Of a stretch of 64,000 nucleotides of DNA, positions 33,917 to 46,395 are shown piece by piece; position 1 is the first letter of the stretch, and each line of letters starts with the position of its first letter. The DNA lies in assembly GCF_023078275.1 (NCBI RefSeq), contig NC_062983.1, positions 14,501,001-14,565,000 of the forward strand, written 5' to 3'. Both the position numbers and the translations under genes were made by a program. Origin of the DNA: Leguminivora glycinivorella. Its lineage: Eukaryota; Arthropoda; Insecta; Lepidoptera; Tortricidae. A model generated the notes under the pieces. It saw only the letters and a list, made by a program, of their open reading frames with translations, had not been told where the DNA came from and did not search any database.

Positions 33917-35643
33917 TCCGGGCGCGAATCCTTTTCGCCGCCGGCTGCCGTGGAGTGCGCATCGCGTCGTCGCGCGCCGTGCCTCGCTCCGCTGCGTGTT
34001 TCTCCGCTGAAGATGAAGACACGACGAGGATGCTGCAGGCTCCGATGAATGTCTTGTCCTTGTCAGGACGATGATAAACTGTCCTTTTCAGGGCAATCCA
34101 AAAAATGCTCTTCTCAGAGCAACTTCAAAACTGTTCTTCTCAGAGCAAACTTCAATGTTTCACAATCGATAACTAACATCACTGTTCTTGTCAGAACAGT
34201 ACTGTTTCAAGGACTGCACTACACATGTCAATCTATGTATATGTATATTATGTGTATCCCCACAGTTTTATTATAGTTTTGAAGGAAGTTTCTTGTTTTC
34301 AACTTCCGATGCAAAACCGACGGAGTGTTATATAATAATAACTTTTAGGCTTGACAAGTCTGTCTGCCTACCTGTGGCAATGAATAACTATTAATAATAA
34401 CTAAATTATGCAACTTTCCCTTTTTATCTCGCCCAATAGCATCGCGTTATCGCTGCAAGCTACGCCCCCACCCGTTATCAACAGTGGAGGTAATCTGCGC
34501 TTGCACATTCTTCTGATAACAAAATAATAATAAGAAGCTACCTGCCAAATATCAAAGTAATTGCACTAATACTTATAAAATACCCGCGCATATATAATAC
34601 TCAAAAGATATACCAAATAATCGCTCCTAAAGGAAAAAAAAGTGCGTCCCCCCCTCTAACTTTTGAACCATATGTTTAAAAAATATGAAAAAAATCACAA
34701 AAGTAGAACTTTATAAAGAATTTCTAGGAAAATTGTTTTGAACTTGATATTTAGGTTCATTATTCTAAGTAGATATTTCCATTGAAAGTAGTATTTTGAT
34801 AAAGATTCGCATGACAACTATCTCGATCAAATCCCAAATATCGTCACTACTTTGAAAAAATCTAGTATCTCACGCTGCTCCTCAAAGTTAAAACGCAGTA
34901 AGCCTATATGCATTCCATACATACTTACTACAATTTTCTTTTCATTGACAGACGAAGATACAAGTTTTTTTAAAAGTAGTGGCGATATGTGCCATTTTAA
35001 CGTTTTGAGGTACTTATATTCTAATTGTTTTGATTTTAATTGTCATCTAAGGGACTATCTACACACAGGCGAGGCGACGCACGTCGTAAGACGCGGAACG
35101 GACGCCAGCGACGCGCCGCCCGAGTGTAATTTAAAAAAAACCGCGTCTTACGACGTGCGTCGCCTGAGTGTGGGTTGCCGCTTATGGGTCGGTAAGGACA
35201 GGAGTTGGATAAATTACAAAAATAATAAAAGCATTTACCTGTTTTAAAATTTTTTTAATAGCAAGATTCACAATTAACATACCTCACATAATTATGTATC
35301 TGGGGGCACGGGAGTGTACTGAACTGTACCCTATTATTTAGGAAACTATTACCTACCCTAAATGATTCCCTCCAAACAAACAGTCAGCTAGTTTAGTCTT
35401 AATGTTAAAATAAACCTTATAATATTTAAATAAAACAATACAAGGGCCGTCCATGTCACACTATTTATATGAGCGATAGGGATGCACTGATGCGATAAAT
35501 TTTATCGAACTAAATAGTGAAGAACTAAACAGGTGAAGATTTAAGAGATTGAATCAAAAAAATATGTAAATGAAACATAGTTTATTCACTAAATAATAAA
35601 ATCATCCTTAACTATTAACTTTACATCCTATACTAATTACAAC

Positions 35644-36683
35644 TTAAAAATAAAGCGAGACGATGTCTTCTTCCGTCGCCCAAAAGTCGAACTGACTCAA
35701 GGAGACCCGTGCACCTGCAGTTGCATCTATAGTACCAAAATTGGCCACCTCAGCCAGGTTTTCATTCTTCGCACTTGGCTCCACAATGCTGCAGTATACT
35801 GGAGACGGCGCAGAATCCAAAGATGAACATCCAACGCCTTCGGGGAAATGTGGTGAAAGATGTTCCTCCACACAAGCCAACGGGAAAGCATAGGACTCTT
35901 CTTGGCGTGTCTGTAGCTGGGATTGCTGGGAACCCGTGTCCGGTGCAGAAGCGCGCCGAACTAGTCGTGGCAGCACTCGCTGACATGTCGAAACCGGCAC
36001 AGGCTCCTGAGATGGACTTGTCGAGACCCGCTTGCTGGGAGGACTCGGCCAGCCACAATCAGCAACTTTTCTCTTCGTTGGACATGTCCTCTTAGGCTCT
36101 GTTTCCGTCGGAAAACAGTACTCCAACATTTCTACTGTGGAAGAAAAAAACATGAGAACAATGCTAAGTGAAAACACTAAGTTTAGTAAACTATTTCATT
36201 AGCGGGGCAACTTACTTTCAGATTCCAGGTCCTCATTGGCTTTCCGCAGTCTCTCAGCGTCCCAGTATTTGTCGCGCTTCATCGACTTTTGTAGAAGCGT
36301 CGAGACCTCCGCTAGCAGGTCCGGAACAGACAACTGAAACAAACACAAGAATTATTAGAAAATCAAAAATACAAAAAAAAAATAAGACAACAAAAAACAA
36401 ATAGACACTTACAGTACTCTGCACACCGTCCTCTTTCGCCAAATTTTCTAGAGCTTCGTTCATAGCAGCTCTTCTCTCCTTCTCATACGACGCATTGAGA
36501 GCTCGTTTTTCATACTGTAACAAATATAGAAAATCACATTAAGTATAATATATACACATATTAATAAAGATTAAAAATAAAATAGTGAAAACTTACTAAA
36601 GTAAGAGAAACTCGACCTCTTCCTGCGGGTCTTCCCCGCTTACGGGGCACTGTGTTACGCGTTTGAATTATATCAGAAGACAT
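35644..36683 (-). CDS. AT-hook / bHLH-zipper-like factor, copy 8
   Basis: Exons 36683-36597, 36514-36413, 36333-36216 and 36134-35644, intact. Thr in CP-T-KRK, Asp at 58. The near promoter is undisturbed, but a Gypsy-type element begins about 390 bp upstream of the ATG. Confidence 0.75.
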
Positions 36684-37074
36684 TTTTCAAAGAAATTGAA
36701 CTATCGATTATGATCTGCAACTGAAACTGTCTGTCTGACACGTCAGAGAGAAATGTGTGCAAATTTATGATTACGATTGTATTTATAGAAGCTATTTACC
36801 CCCACCACTCGTCCTCATATAGCCACGCCCCTAACTCTCAAATGTTATACCTATTCGATTTTGGGCCAATTGACACCATCGCATATATGTGTTACCATAG
36901 AATATATAATACTACAAGTACAGAAGGCCCACTGCTTTGATGTTCACGAAATGCCGCCTTTTTAAATGCCTACAAAATCTAACAAAGAAACGAGCCGCAC
37001 GTGCGCAGCGTCGGACGATAGGGTTGCCTATTGATTAAAACGAATTAATACTCGGATAAAAATAAATATACTAT

Positions 37075-37886
37075 TGTAGAGGGTGAAAATCCGAAGAGGG
37101 GTGGGGCGTGCGCGTGAGCGAAGGAAAAGGCGGCGTGTAGCAGTCTTAGGCGTTTATTCAGCCAACACTATGCTAAAATTGCTAAATACCTATTCTATCG
37201 AGGTTCCAAAGGCCGTACAGCGTCCTTGAGGACAACCGACGAGCGCAAAGGGGAGCGTGGTAGACGTAATCAAATGGCTTTACAAAGGTCCCAAACGGTA
37301 CACTATGTGTGCGCAATTGACTCCTAGCTAATTCTCAAATAAAACATTGTTCAGTACATGAGGTCGTTATCCCAGGAAAAATCTTAATAGCGACAACTAA
37401 CTTTGAAATGCGCCACAGCACAGCGACATCTATTGAGCTTTGTGTGTAACAGACAAGTTGATCTTAGTACTAACATTGTTGTTTGTTTTTTACATGTTTG
37501 TTTACTTATTTACAATCTTTACATTTACTAATTACTTCAGTAAAATATACAAGTTACGGGAACCGTGTTCCATGTTTTAAATATTTAAACACCGAAGTTC
37601 AATATCACAATATTGGTACCCGTGGCGCCATCTGTTGACGGACGGCCAAACTAACAATTTTGAGGAATTTTATCTAAGAGGTACGTATTGACATGATTAC
37701 TATAAAATTCTAGGCACCCGTTAACACATGTTGCACTAGGTTTTAGAATTTTAAGAGTACGGGAACACTTAAATATTTGCTAAGTTCACTCGGAAAACCA
37801 GTACCGGTGGCGCCATCTAGTAGCGGCCCGTTAAACTAAGCTTGTTTGCACTGAGTTTATACGTTTTGGTAAATGTTCGCGTTACA
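37075..37886 (-). repeat. 3' LTR (812 bp)
   Basis: Begins TGTAGAGGG and ends GTTACA as read on the plus strand. I see only about three differences from its partner, implying recent insertion. Inside are two diverged copies of a GTGGCGCCATCT block (about 37622 and 37807). Confidence 0.9.
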
Positions 37887-38500
37887 GTCTCCCCCTCTGG
37901 AACTGCAGTCGACCCGGCGCAGTGACAGGAAAGTCGACGTTGAGTTGTAGTCAGTGTGGGAGCACGTCCGCGTTCATTTCCGGTTGCTGGTACAGGGGTA
38001 GTCTCTGGGTCTCCCCCTCTTCCATAAGACTGTAGGTGCGTTCCGTAGTGTTTAGCTACTGCACACTTCGGGCAACTGCTCCTAACAACGCCTGGCGTAC
38101 CGCACCCATAACAAGTGTTGACGGGCGGTGGCGGAGACGGCGCTGGCGCTGCTGTCGCGGTTGTCGCAGTACAGGTAGTGGTTGTGGCTGGTAGCAGCAC
38201 TTCAACTTTCACCGCTTCTCGAGCGGTCGCTTGTAGAGGCAAAGTACGTATTGCGTCATTGAGACGTTTGAAACACGTAGCTACTGTCAGGAACGGTTGC
38301 AAGCAGGCTGGATCCCGTTTTCCGACGAAGAAGAAAGTTGCCTTCGCGAAGGAGCTATGCTTAACCGGCAGCGGAGCAGGACGTACAGCGCTGGTGATCG
38401 CCTCCAATAGCTGCTGGAACTGTCCTTCTGACATGTTAACAGCCATTTCTACACGTTGTTCCCGCAAAATCTTCGCTCTTCGTGTCTCGATAGTCATCAA
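37817..38500 (-). CDS. Truncated Gypsy-type Gag
   Basis: 227 codons. The N-terminus (MSEGQFQQLLEAI; FVGKRDPACLQPFL) looks like Gypsy Gag. It is joined after a Thr/Ala/Pro-rich stretch to one zinc knuckle, CYGCGTPGVVRSSCPKC. The middle of Gag and all of Pol are missing, and the frame ends inside the 3' LTR. Possibly a minimal RNA-binding product. Confidence 0.6.
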   Translation of the reverse strand: MMTIETRRAKILREQRVEMAVNMSEGQFQQLLEAITSAVRPAPLPVKHSSFAKATFFFVGKRDPACLQPFLTVATCFKRLNDAIRTLPLQATAREAVKVEVLLPATTTTCTATTATAAPAPSPPPPVNTCYGCGTPGVVRSSCPKCAVAKHYGTHLQSYGRGGDPETTPVPATGNERGRAPTLTTTQRRLSCHCAGSTAVPEGETVTRTFTKTYKLSANKLSLTGRY

Positions 38501-38540
38501 CCTCGTGACGTCACAGCACGGCCTCGAGTTGGGCGCCAGA

Positions 38541-39352
38541 TGTAGAGGATGAAAATCCGTAGAGGGGTGGGGCGTGCGCGTGAGCGAAGGAAAAGGCGGC
38601 GTGTAGCAGTCTTAGGCGTTTATTCAGCCAACACTATGCTAAAATTGCTAAATACCTATTCTATCGAGGTTCCAAAGGCCGTACAGCGTCCTTGAGGACA
38701 ACCGACGAGCGCAAAGGGGAGCGTGGTAGACGTAATCAAATGGCTTTACAAAGGTCCCAAACGGTACACTATGTGTGCGCAATTGACTCCTAGCTAATTC
38801 ACAAATAAAACATTGTTCAGTACATGAGGTCGTTATCCCAGGAAAAATCTTAATAGCGACAACTAACTTTGAAATGCGCCACAGCACAGCGACATCTATT
38901 GAGCTTTGTGTGTAACAGACAAGTTGATCTTAGTACTAACATTGTTGTTTGTTTTTTACATGTTTGTTTACTTATTTACAATCTTTACATTTACTAATTA
39001 CTTCAGTAAAATATACAAGTTACGGGAACCGTGTTCCATGTTTTAAATATTTAAACACCGAAGTTCAATATCACAATATTGGTACCCGTGGCGCCATCTG
39101 TTGACGGACGGCCAAACTAACAATTTTGAGGAATTTTATCTAAGAGGTACGTATTGACATGATTACTATAAAATTCTAGGCACCCGTTAACACATGTTGC
39201 ACTAGGTTTTAGAATTTTAAGAGTACGGGAACACTTAAATATTTGCTAAGTTCACTCGGAAAACCAGTACCGGTGGCGCCATCTAGTAGCGGCCCGTTAA
39301 ACTAAGCTTGTTTGCACTGAGTTTATACGTTTTGGTAAATGTTCGCGTTACA
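38541..39352 (-). repeat. 5' LTR (812 bp)
   Basis: Upstream LTR in element sense. It differs from the other at TGTAGAGGA, at CCGTAG and at TTCACAAAT; the same differences recur in the U10 copy. Confidence 0.9.
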
Positions 39353-40045
39353 CTATTATATTCAAGTCTTGGGTAGATAGGTACTTTCTAGGTATATATA
39401 CAGTACCTATCTATTATATTATTGTTTAAGTCCCAACATCACAAGCCTTATTGAAATTTTCCGTGGGACTTAATCAATAGTAAGTCTGTGTAAGATTATC
39501 CTATTTTATTCGTGATATCCATTTAACTAAGCTTTATTAGCCATTCCACACGCGGACATCGCATATGAACCTTAAGAAAGACTCGCGACATAAAGTAACA
39601 ATAGAAATTGCGAACGTGCGTTCCGCGGGAACGCGCGCCACTCCTGATTACTTGTACTTGTAGCGCGACGATAGAATCGCGGAAGTGAGCCGCCCCTGGT
39701 GTTACAGAAATACAGGCTAATCCCACTATCATAAAAAAAGTTACTGAACTTATTAGTTTTATGGCGAAGGTTAGGCCATTAGGGTATTGTAGTAAAACTC
39801 CAGGTTGTATGTACAGAAGGGAATGAATTTTTACGAACGAACGAGTCTTCATCGATGTGCCTTATTAGGACATCGGTGGCCTTCCCATCCTTGGATTTGG
39901 ATTTTCGGCGGTTTCTTCCGCCGCCCACGACAGTGGGCGGGTCTTTTCGCTGTCCTTGAAAAGGACTCAGGCGGCGTTAACCTTGTCAGGCCAGGGGTGG
40001 CCTGTCATGGCTTTTTGTTGTGTTTCTTCTTTTCTTCTTCTCCTA

Positions 40046-42715
40046 CTATGGCTGGTACTCTTCTTCCGGCAACACCAGGCTCCTGGGGAGTGGGCGCTGC
40101 CGGCAGCGGTACTGGAATTCCGGCGGGCGAGCGTGTAGGGGCGCGATCCCTTGTAGGTGTGGGTGCCGGGATGTGTCAGCTCTCGCGAACATCTTCTTGG
40201 ACATGCTGCTGATAAAGGCATCCAGGTTTTGCCATTGCACTCCCCGGATGATGTCTACGTTCCGCACGTAGCGGGGAGCTTTCACAATCAGGCGCAGGGT
40301 CACATTCTCCTGCGCACGCAGACGCTTCTTCTGGGAGTCTGATACTAGTGCGTACCAGGCAGGCGCTGCGTACGTCAGGCGGGACCGTATATAGGTCTTA
40401 GCTATCCCCAGCTTCGTGCGGCGGGGGAGGTTGCTCAGAAATATGGGCTTCAACTTGGCTCTGGCTGTTTTTGCTCGGCTGATGATTTCGTCTATGTGGG
40501 GCTTCATAGATAGGCGCCGGTCGATGCTAACTCCCAGATATTTTATCTTCGGCGCCCATGCTATGTTCTCTCCATTGAGTCGGAGACGTGGTGGCGGTTT
40601 GTTGGAGTCTCCAGTCAGTAGTGCCTGGGTCTTTCCCACGTTGATCGACAACCTCCACCTGGATAGCCAGTCGGGCAGTGCGTCGAGGGACCTCTGGATC
40701 TTCTTGGCCGCTTGCTTCGGGTTCATGGACGTGGCAAAGAGTGCCGCGTCGTCAGCATAGAGGCCCAGCATGACTCCTGGCTCGACTGGCAGGTCATCGG
40801 TGTAGAGGGCGTAGCAGGTCGGTGACAGTACGCTGCCCTGCGGAACTCCCGCGTGGATCGGGTGCTCCTCCGAGATAGCGTCCTCCACCGCTACTTGAAA
40901 GCGGCGGTTTGTCAAGAAGGAGGCCACCACCTTGACAATTCGCCTGGGTGCTTCGGTCTTCGACAGCTTGTAGGTAAGTCCCTCGTGCCACACTCTGTCG
41001 AAGGCCTTCTCCATGTCGAGGCATACGGCTGCGGTGAACTCCTTCTTGTTCCTGGCGTGAGTCATTGTGTGAATGACCCTGGTCAGCTGAAGCGTCGTGG
41101 AGTGCCCTTCCCGGAAGCCGAATTGTTCTGGGCGAGGCTCTACGTAGGGCTGGAGTTTTCCCAGTAAGAGTCTCTCGAACACTTTGGAGAGGGTGCTCAG
41201 CAGGGTGATCGGACGATAGCTCTCCGGTCTTCCTCTTTCCTTTCCAGGTTTTGGGAGCATTATGACCCGACCAAGTTTCCACGGGGTCGGGAAGTGGCCC
41301 GAGCGCATGATCCCGTTAAACAGGCGCGTCACCGCCACAACTGTGTGTTGCGACAGGTTTCTGAGCGCCGTGTTTGGGATCTCGTCGGGGCCCGGGGCTT
41401 TCTTGGGGTTGCAGCGGTGGAGAGCTCGCTGCACTTGGCCGGGGGTGAAGAAGACCGGGTTGTCTTCTGCTGCCAGCGGCTGCTGGAAGTATCTCTCCAA
41501 GTGTTCGTTGACCTCTGCGACGTGTTGGTGGTTGCTTGCTGGGTTAGGCTGGAACTGGCGGCTTAGGCATTCGGCGAAGATTTCCGCCCTATCTTCCGCC
41601 TTGTATTTTAGGTGCCCTTGGGAGTCCTTGAGTGGGCGAATCGGGTCTTGCGTCGCGCCGAGTTGACGGCATAGACGGTGAATGGAGGGAACATCACCGT
41701 CTATGGACGCAATGTGATCCTCCCAGCTCGTTGCTGCGTGGTCGCTTAGCTCGTTCTGAACTCTCTTCACCAGGGCGTTCAGTTCGGCTTTGAGTGTAGG
41801 GCATCTGGTCACCTGCCATCTTCTTCTCAGGACGTGTTTGCGCTTGATGAGGTCCAGCACCCTTTGAGGTAGGGGAGATATTCTCCTGCTTCGCCGGGTG
41901 GTGTGCGCTGCGGTGTTAAGTGCGTCCTGGATGCCGGTGGTGATTGCTATGGTTGCGGTTTCCACTTCTTCTGCTGAGGAGACTGCCATGGTCGGGGGTT
42001 TCCCCTCCAGGGCTTGGACGTAGGTCTCCCAGCAGATGCGGCGTCTTGGTCGTGAGCTGATTTTGATGGGGAGGTCCTCCAGTGTTAGCAGGATCGGGCG
42101 GTGGTCCGAAGGCAGGTCAGGAAGGGCCTCTTGACGGATGGTGGCCGTGATGTCCTTGTAGACCGCAAAGTCTATGATGTCGGCCCCGTGCGCGTCGTAG
42201 TGTGACGGTTCTTCGGGTCCAGACACCTCGAAGTTGTGGTCCACTGCTGCATTGTAGATGACACGGCCAGCGGAGCACTGCCTCGACGCGTGCCATGCCG
42301 TGTGCTTGGCGTTCCAGTCCCCCGCCAGGAGGATCGGCATTGGGGGACTTAGAAGCTTCAGCAGGTCTCGTTGGAGGTGACGCGGAGGGCCACCTGGTCT
42401 GTAGATAGCGTACAGTCGAAGATCGTGGCCCGTGACTCTAATGTCGACTCCCAGGGCGTAAAGGGAGTCGAGGGGCTGGAATTCCACCGGCTGGTGGATG
42501 ATGGATCTCCGAACTAGTACTGCCAGTCCCCGGTACGCTTGGCCGTTCTGTGTCTCCTCCTCCTTTCGGTATACGGCGTAGCCTGGGATCTTCAGAGGGG
42601 CGTCAGCGCGCAGGAAGGTTTCGCTCAGCAGCATTACGTCCACGTTCTGCGCCGAGACGAAATGGCGTAAAAGTCCTATCTTGGACTTTAGCCCGTGCGC
42701 GTTCCAGTGTATCAC
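40046..42715 (-). CDS. Jockey C1 ORF2: endonuclease-reverse transcriptase
   Basis: 889 open codons with WNAH, LLSETFL, GDWNAKH and PSDHRPILL in the endonuclease and YRPITLLSTLSKVFERLLL, CLDMEKAFDRVWH, GVPQGSVLSP and YADDAALF in the RT. Catalytic residues look complete. The reading starts at GTG, 14 nt after the ORF1 TAA, with no ATG before WNA. It differs from the U10 copy at a few codons only (for example EGKPP/EGKPQ, NELSD/NELID, RNLSQ/RNLPQ). Confidence 0.9.
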   Translation of the reverse strand: MIHWNAHGLKSKIGLLRHFVSAQNVDVMLLSETFLRADAPLKIPGYAVYRKEEETQNGQAYRGLAVLVRRSIIHQPVEFQPLDSLYALGVDIRVTGHDLRLYAIYRPGGPPRHLQRDLLKLLSPPMPILLAGDWNAKHTAWHASRQCSAGRVIYNAAVDHNFEVSGPEEPSHYDAHGADIIDFAVYKDITATIRQEALPDLPSDHRPILLTLEDLPIKISSRPRRRICWETYVQALEGKPPTMAVSSAEEVETATIAITTGIQDALNTAAHTTRRSRRISPLPQRVLDLIKRKHVLRRRWQVTRCPTLKAELNALVKRVQNELSDHAATSWEDHIASIDGDVPSIHRLCRQLGATQDPIRPLKDSQGHLKYKAEDRAEIFAECLSRQFQPNPASNHQHVAEVNEHLERYFQQPLAAEDNPVFFTPGQVQRALHRCNPKKAPGPDEIPNTALRNLSQHTVVAVTRLFNGIMRSGHFPTPWKLGRVIMLPKPGKERGRPESYRPITLLSTLSKVFERLLLGKLQPYVEPRPEQFGFREGHSTTLQLTRVIHTMTHARNKKEFTAAVCLDMEKAFDRVWHEGLTYKLSKTEAPRRIVKVVASFLTNRRFQVAVEDAISEEHPIHAGVPQGSVLSPTCYALYTDDLPVEPGVMLGLYADDAALFATSMNPKQAAKKIQRSLDALPDWLSRWRLSINVGKTQALLTGDSNKPPPRLRLNGENIAWAPKIKYLGVSIDRRLSMKPHIDEIISRAKTARAKLKPIFLSNLPRRTKLGIAKTYIRSRLTYAAPAWYALVSDSQKKRLRAQENVTLRLIVKAPRYVRNVDIIRGVQWQNLDAFISSMSKKMFARADTSRHPHLQGIAPLHARPPEFQYRCRQRPLPRSLVLPEEEYQP

Positions 42716-42729
42716 GCGTAGGTGCGCAA

Positions 42730-43377
42730 TTATGGCGATTTGGAGTTGGCGAGGGCATCTGTGAGCGCCTGTGCCACTTTCGCGAGCTGAGCCACTATTG
42801 CGGCGAGCTCGGGCATGGCGGTAGGCGGTGAGGTGGTGGTGGCCAGTGCAGGGGTTTGCTTGGCCTGCTGGGCTGGGCCTGGCTTGGCAGTGGGGGCTTC
42901 AGTCGGAGAAGTCTTCTTCTTCTTTTTTTTATTTTTCTGTTTTGTGGCAGCTGCTGTTGGTTGTGCTGCTGGTGCCCCCCTTTGGGCGGGGGGGTTGGCT
43001 GGGGCCATCAATGAGGATGGTGCTGTTTCTTCCACTGTGGTGGTAGGAACCGAAGCTCTGGTGGCGGGGCCCGGGCGTAGAGGGGCCAGGAGGGCAGTCT
43101 TCCCGGCCTTCCACATCCTGAAGGCCTTTTTGTAGGCTGGGCAGTTTCGGTGGTTGCCTGGGTGTGGGCCCCCGCAGTTTTTGCAGGTTGCCTTCTGGTC
43201 GCGGGGTCTGGTGCATTGGTTCGCCAGATGGGGCTCGGCGCAGCGGACGCAGGCGAGTTCTCGATGGCAGCCATGTGAGGAGTGGCCAAAGCCTTGGCAG
43301 TTGTGGCACTGAGGGGGCCCCTTCTTCCCCCTCCATGCCTCCACCTTGATCCCCTGGATGTGGAGAAGCTGAATGCT
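42730..43377 (-). pseudogene. Jockey C1 ORF1, C-terminal fragment
   Basis: Keeps the LLHIQGIKVEAW segment, three zinc knuckles (CHNCQGFGHSSHGC; CVRCAEPHLANQC; CKNCGGPHPGNHRNC) and the Lys-rich tail. The N-terminal two-thirds is lost through 5' truncation. The open frame runs on into unit DNA up to 43485 by chance. Confidence 0.8.
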
Positions 43378-45273
43378 GAATGAATTTTTATTTACAAAAC
43401 GCTTGTTTATATACAATTTTGAATCAAGAGAGAAAGAGATAATATTTACATGAAAGAAAGAGATAGAAAAGGGTATCCCGCGCATGCGCGCAAGGAACGG
43501 TGCGCCGGCGCGCCAGTGGCGCCTCTGCGCATGCGTGACAGATCGCGGGTCGCGAATAAAATAAAACCGATTGACCTCCGGGCGCGAATCCTTTCGCCGC
43601 CGGCTGCCGTGGAGTGCGCATCGCGTCGTCGCGCGCCGTGCCTCGCTCCGCTGCGTGTTTCTCCGCTGAAGATGAAGACACGACGAGGATGCTGCAGGCT
43701 CCGATGAATGTCTTGTCCTTGTCAGGACGATGATAAACTGTCCTTTTCAGGGCAATCCAAAAAATGCTCTTCTCAGAGCAAACTTCAATGTTTCACAATC
43801 GATAACTAACATCACTGTTCTTGTCAGAACAGTACTGTTTCAAGGACTGCACTACACATGTCAATCTATGTATATGTATATTATGTGTATCCCCACAGTT
43901 TTATTATAGTTTTGAAGGAAGTTTCTTGTTTTCAACTTCCGATGCAAAACCGACGGAGTGTTATATAATAATAACTTTTAGGTTTGACAAGTCTGTCTGC
44001 CTACCTGTGGCAATGAATAACTATTAATAATAACTAAATTATGCAACTTTCCCTTTTTATCTCGCCCAATAGCATCGCGTTATCGCTGCAAGCTACGCCC
44101 CCACCCGTTATCAACAGTGGAGGTAATCTGCGCTTGCACATTCTTCTGATAACAAAATAATAATAAGAAGCTACCTGCCAAATATCAAAGTAATTGCACT
44201 AATACTTATAAAATACCCGCACATATATAATACTCAAAAGATATACCAAATAATCGCTCCTAGAGGAAAAAAAGTGCGTCCCCCCTCTAAGTTTTGAACC
44301 ATATGTTTAAAAAATATGAAAAAAATCACAAAAGTAGAACTTTATAAAGAATTTCTAGGAAAATTGTTTTGAACTTGATATTTAGGTTCATTATTCTAAG
44401 TAGATATTTCCATTCAAAGTAGTATTTTGATAAAGATTCGCATGACAACTATCTCGATCAAATCCCAAATATCGTCACTACTTTGAAAAAATCTAGTATC
44501 TCACGCTGCTCCTCAAAGTTAAAACGCAGTAAGTCTATATGCATTCCATACATACTTACTACAATTTTCTTTTCATTGACAGACGAAGATACAAGTTTTT
44601 TAAAAGTAGTGGCGATATGTGCCATTTTAACGTTTTGAGGTACTTATATTCTAATTGTTTTGATTTTAATTGTCATCTAAGGGACTATCTACACACAGGC
44701 GAGGCGACGCACGTCGTAAGACGCGGAACGGACGCCAGCGACGCGCCGCCCGAGTGTAATTTAAAAAAAACCGCGTCTTACGACGTGCGTCGCCTGAGTG
44801 TGGGTTGCCGCTTATGGGTCGGTAAGGACAGGAGTTGGATAAATTACAAAAATAATAAAAGCATTTACCTGTTTTAAAATTTTTTTAATAGCAAGATTCA
44901 CAATTAACATACCTCACATAATTATGTATCTGGGGGCACGGGAGTGTACTGAACTGTACCCTATTATTTAGGAAACTATTACCTACCCTAAATGATTCCC
45001 TCCAAACAAACAGTCAGCTAGTTTAGTCTTAATGTTAAAATAAACCTTATAATATTTAAATAAAACCATACAAGGGCCGTCCATGTCACACTATTTATAT
45101 GAGCGATAGGGATGCACTGATGCGATAAATTTTATCGAACTAAATAGTGAAGAACTAAACAGGTGAAGATTTAAGAGATTGAATCAAAAAAATATGTAAA
45201 TGAAACATAGTTTATTCACTAAATAATAAAATCATCCTTAACTATTAACTTTACATCCTATACTAATTACAAC

Positions 45274-46313
45274 TTAAAAATAAAGCGAGACGATGTCTTC
45301 TTCCGTCGCCCAAAAGTCGAACTGACTCAAGGAGACCCGTGCACCTGCAGTTGCATCTATAGTACCAAAATTGGCCACCTCAGCCAGGTTTTCATTCTTC
45401 GCACTTGGCTCCACAATGCTGCAGTATACTGGAGACGGCGCAGAATCCAAAGATGAACATCCAACGCCTTCGGGGAAATGTGGTGAAAGATGTTCCTCCA
45501 CACAAGCCAACGGGAAAGCATAGGACTCTTCTTGGCGTGTCTGTAGCTGGGATTGCTGGGAACCCGTGTCCGGTGCAGAAGCGCGCCGAACTAGTCGTGG
45601 CAGCACTCGCTGACATGTCGAAACCGGCACAGGCTCCTGAGATGGACTTGTCGAGACCCGCTTGCTGGGAGGACTCGGCCAGCCACAATCAGCAACTTTT
45701 CTCTTCGTTGGACATGTCCTCTTAGGCTCTGTTTCCGTCGGAAAACAGTACTCCAACATTTCTACTGTGGAAGAAAAAAAACATGAGAACAATGCTAAGT
45801 GAAAACACTAAGTTTAGTAAACTATTTCATTAGCGGGGCAACTTACTTTCAGATTCCAGGTCCTCATTGGCTTTCCGCAGTCTCTCAGCGTCCCAGTATT
45901 TGTCGCGCTTCATCGACTTTTGTAGAAGCGTCGAGACCTCCGCTAGCAGGTCCGGAACAGACAACTGAAACAAACACAAGAATTATTAGAAAATCAAAAA
46001 TACAAAAAAAAATAAGACAACAAAAAACAAATAGACACTTACAGTACTCTGCACACCGTCCTCTTTCGCCAAATTTTCTAGAGCTTCGTTCATAGCAGCT
46101 CTTCTCTCCTTCTCATACGACGCATTGAGAGCTCGTTTTTCATACTGTAACAAATATAGAAAATCACATTAAGTATAATATATACACATATTAATAAAGA
46201 TTAAAAATAAAATAGTGAAAACTTACTAAAGTAAGAGAAACTCGACCTCTTCCTGCGGGTCTTCCCCGCTTACGGGGCACTGTGTTACGCGTTTGAATTA
46301 TATCAGAAGACAT
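45274..46313 (-). CDS. AT-hook / bHLH-zipper-like factor, copy 9
   Basis: Exons 46313-46227, 46144-46043, 45964-45847 and 45764-45274, intact. Thr in CP-T-KRK, Asp at 58. Only the 145-bp A3 fragment separates it from its TATA box (46574-46567), so it could still be transcribed with a longer leader. Confidence 0.75.
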
Positions 46314-46395
46314 TTTTCAAAGAAATTGAACTATCGATTATGATCTGCAACTGAAACTGTCTGTCTGACACGTCAGAGAGAAATGTGTGCAAATT

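Larger units (their letters stand above)
26178..34860. repeat. Array unit U7 with Jockey D and element B
   Basis: 8,683 bp; without the two elements and their duplications it is 3,823 bp, a normal unit. The gene-free DNA 31015-31987 and 33928-34860 matches U1 2-3 kb and 3-3.9 kb respectively and holds no further gene. Confidence 0.95.
37075..39352 (-). mobile_element. Non-autonomous Gypsy-type LTR retrotransposon, first copy
   Basis: 2,278 bp with a 4-bp duplication CTAT (37071-37074 and 39353-39356), two 812-bp LTRs and only 654 bp of interior. Read on the minus strand, TGGCGCCCAAC two bases after the 5' LTR is a tRNA-Lys-type primer binding site (38538-38521), and GAGGGGGAGAC before the 3' LTR is the polypurine tract. 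Protease, RT and integrase are absent, so it needs another element to move. Confidence 0.9.
39834..43377 (-). mobile_element. Jockey-type non-LTR retrotransposon C1 (5'-truncated)
   Basis: 3,544 bp flanked by a 13-bp duplication GAATGAATTTTTA (39821-39833 and 43378-43390). It holds the last roughly 215 codons of ORF1, intact ORF2 and a 3' UTR ending in ACTCGTTCGTTCG rather than poly(A). It points away from the GC-rich island on its right. Confidence 0.9.
34861..44491. repeat. Array unit U8 with Gypsy-type element and Jockey C1
   Basis: 9,631 bp; without the two elements about 3.79 kb. It is nearly identical to U10, offset 18,891 bp over most of its length, with both insertions at the same bases. 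Gene-free DNA at 36684-37074, 39357-39833 and 43391-44491 is ordinary unit sequence. Confidence 0.95.
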
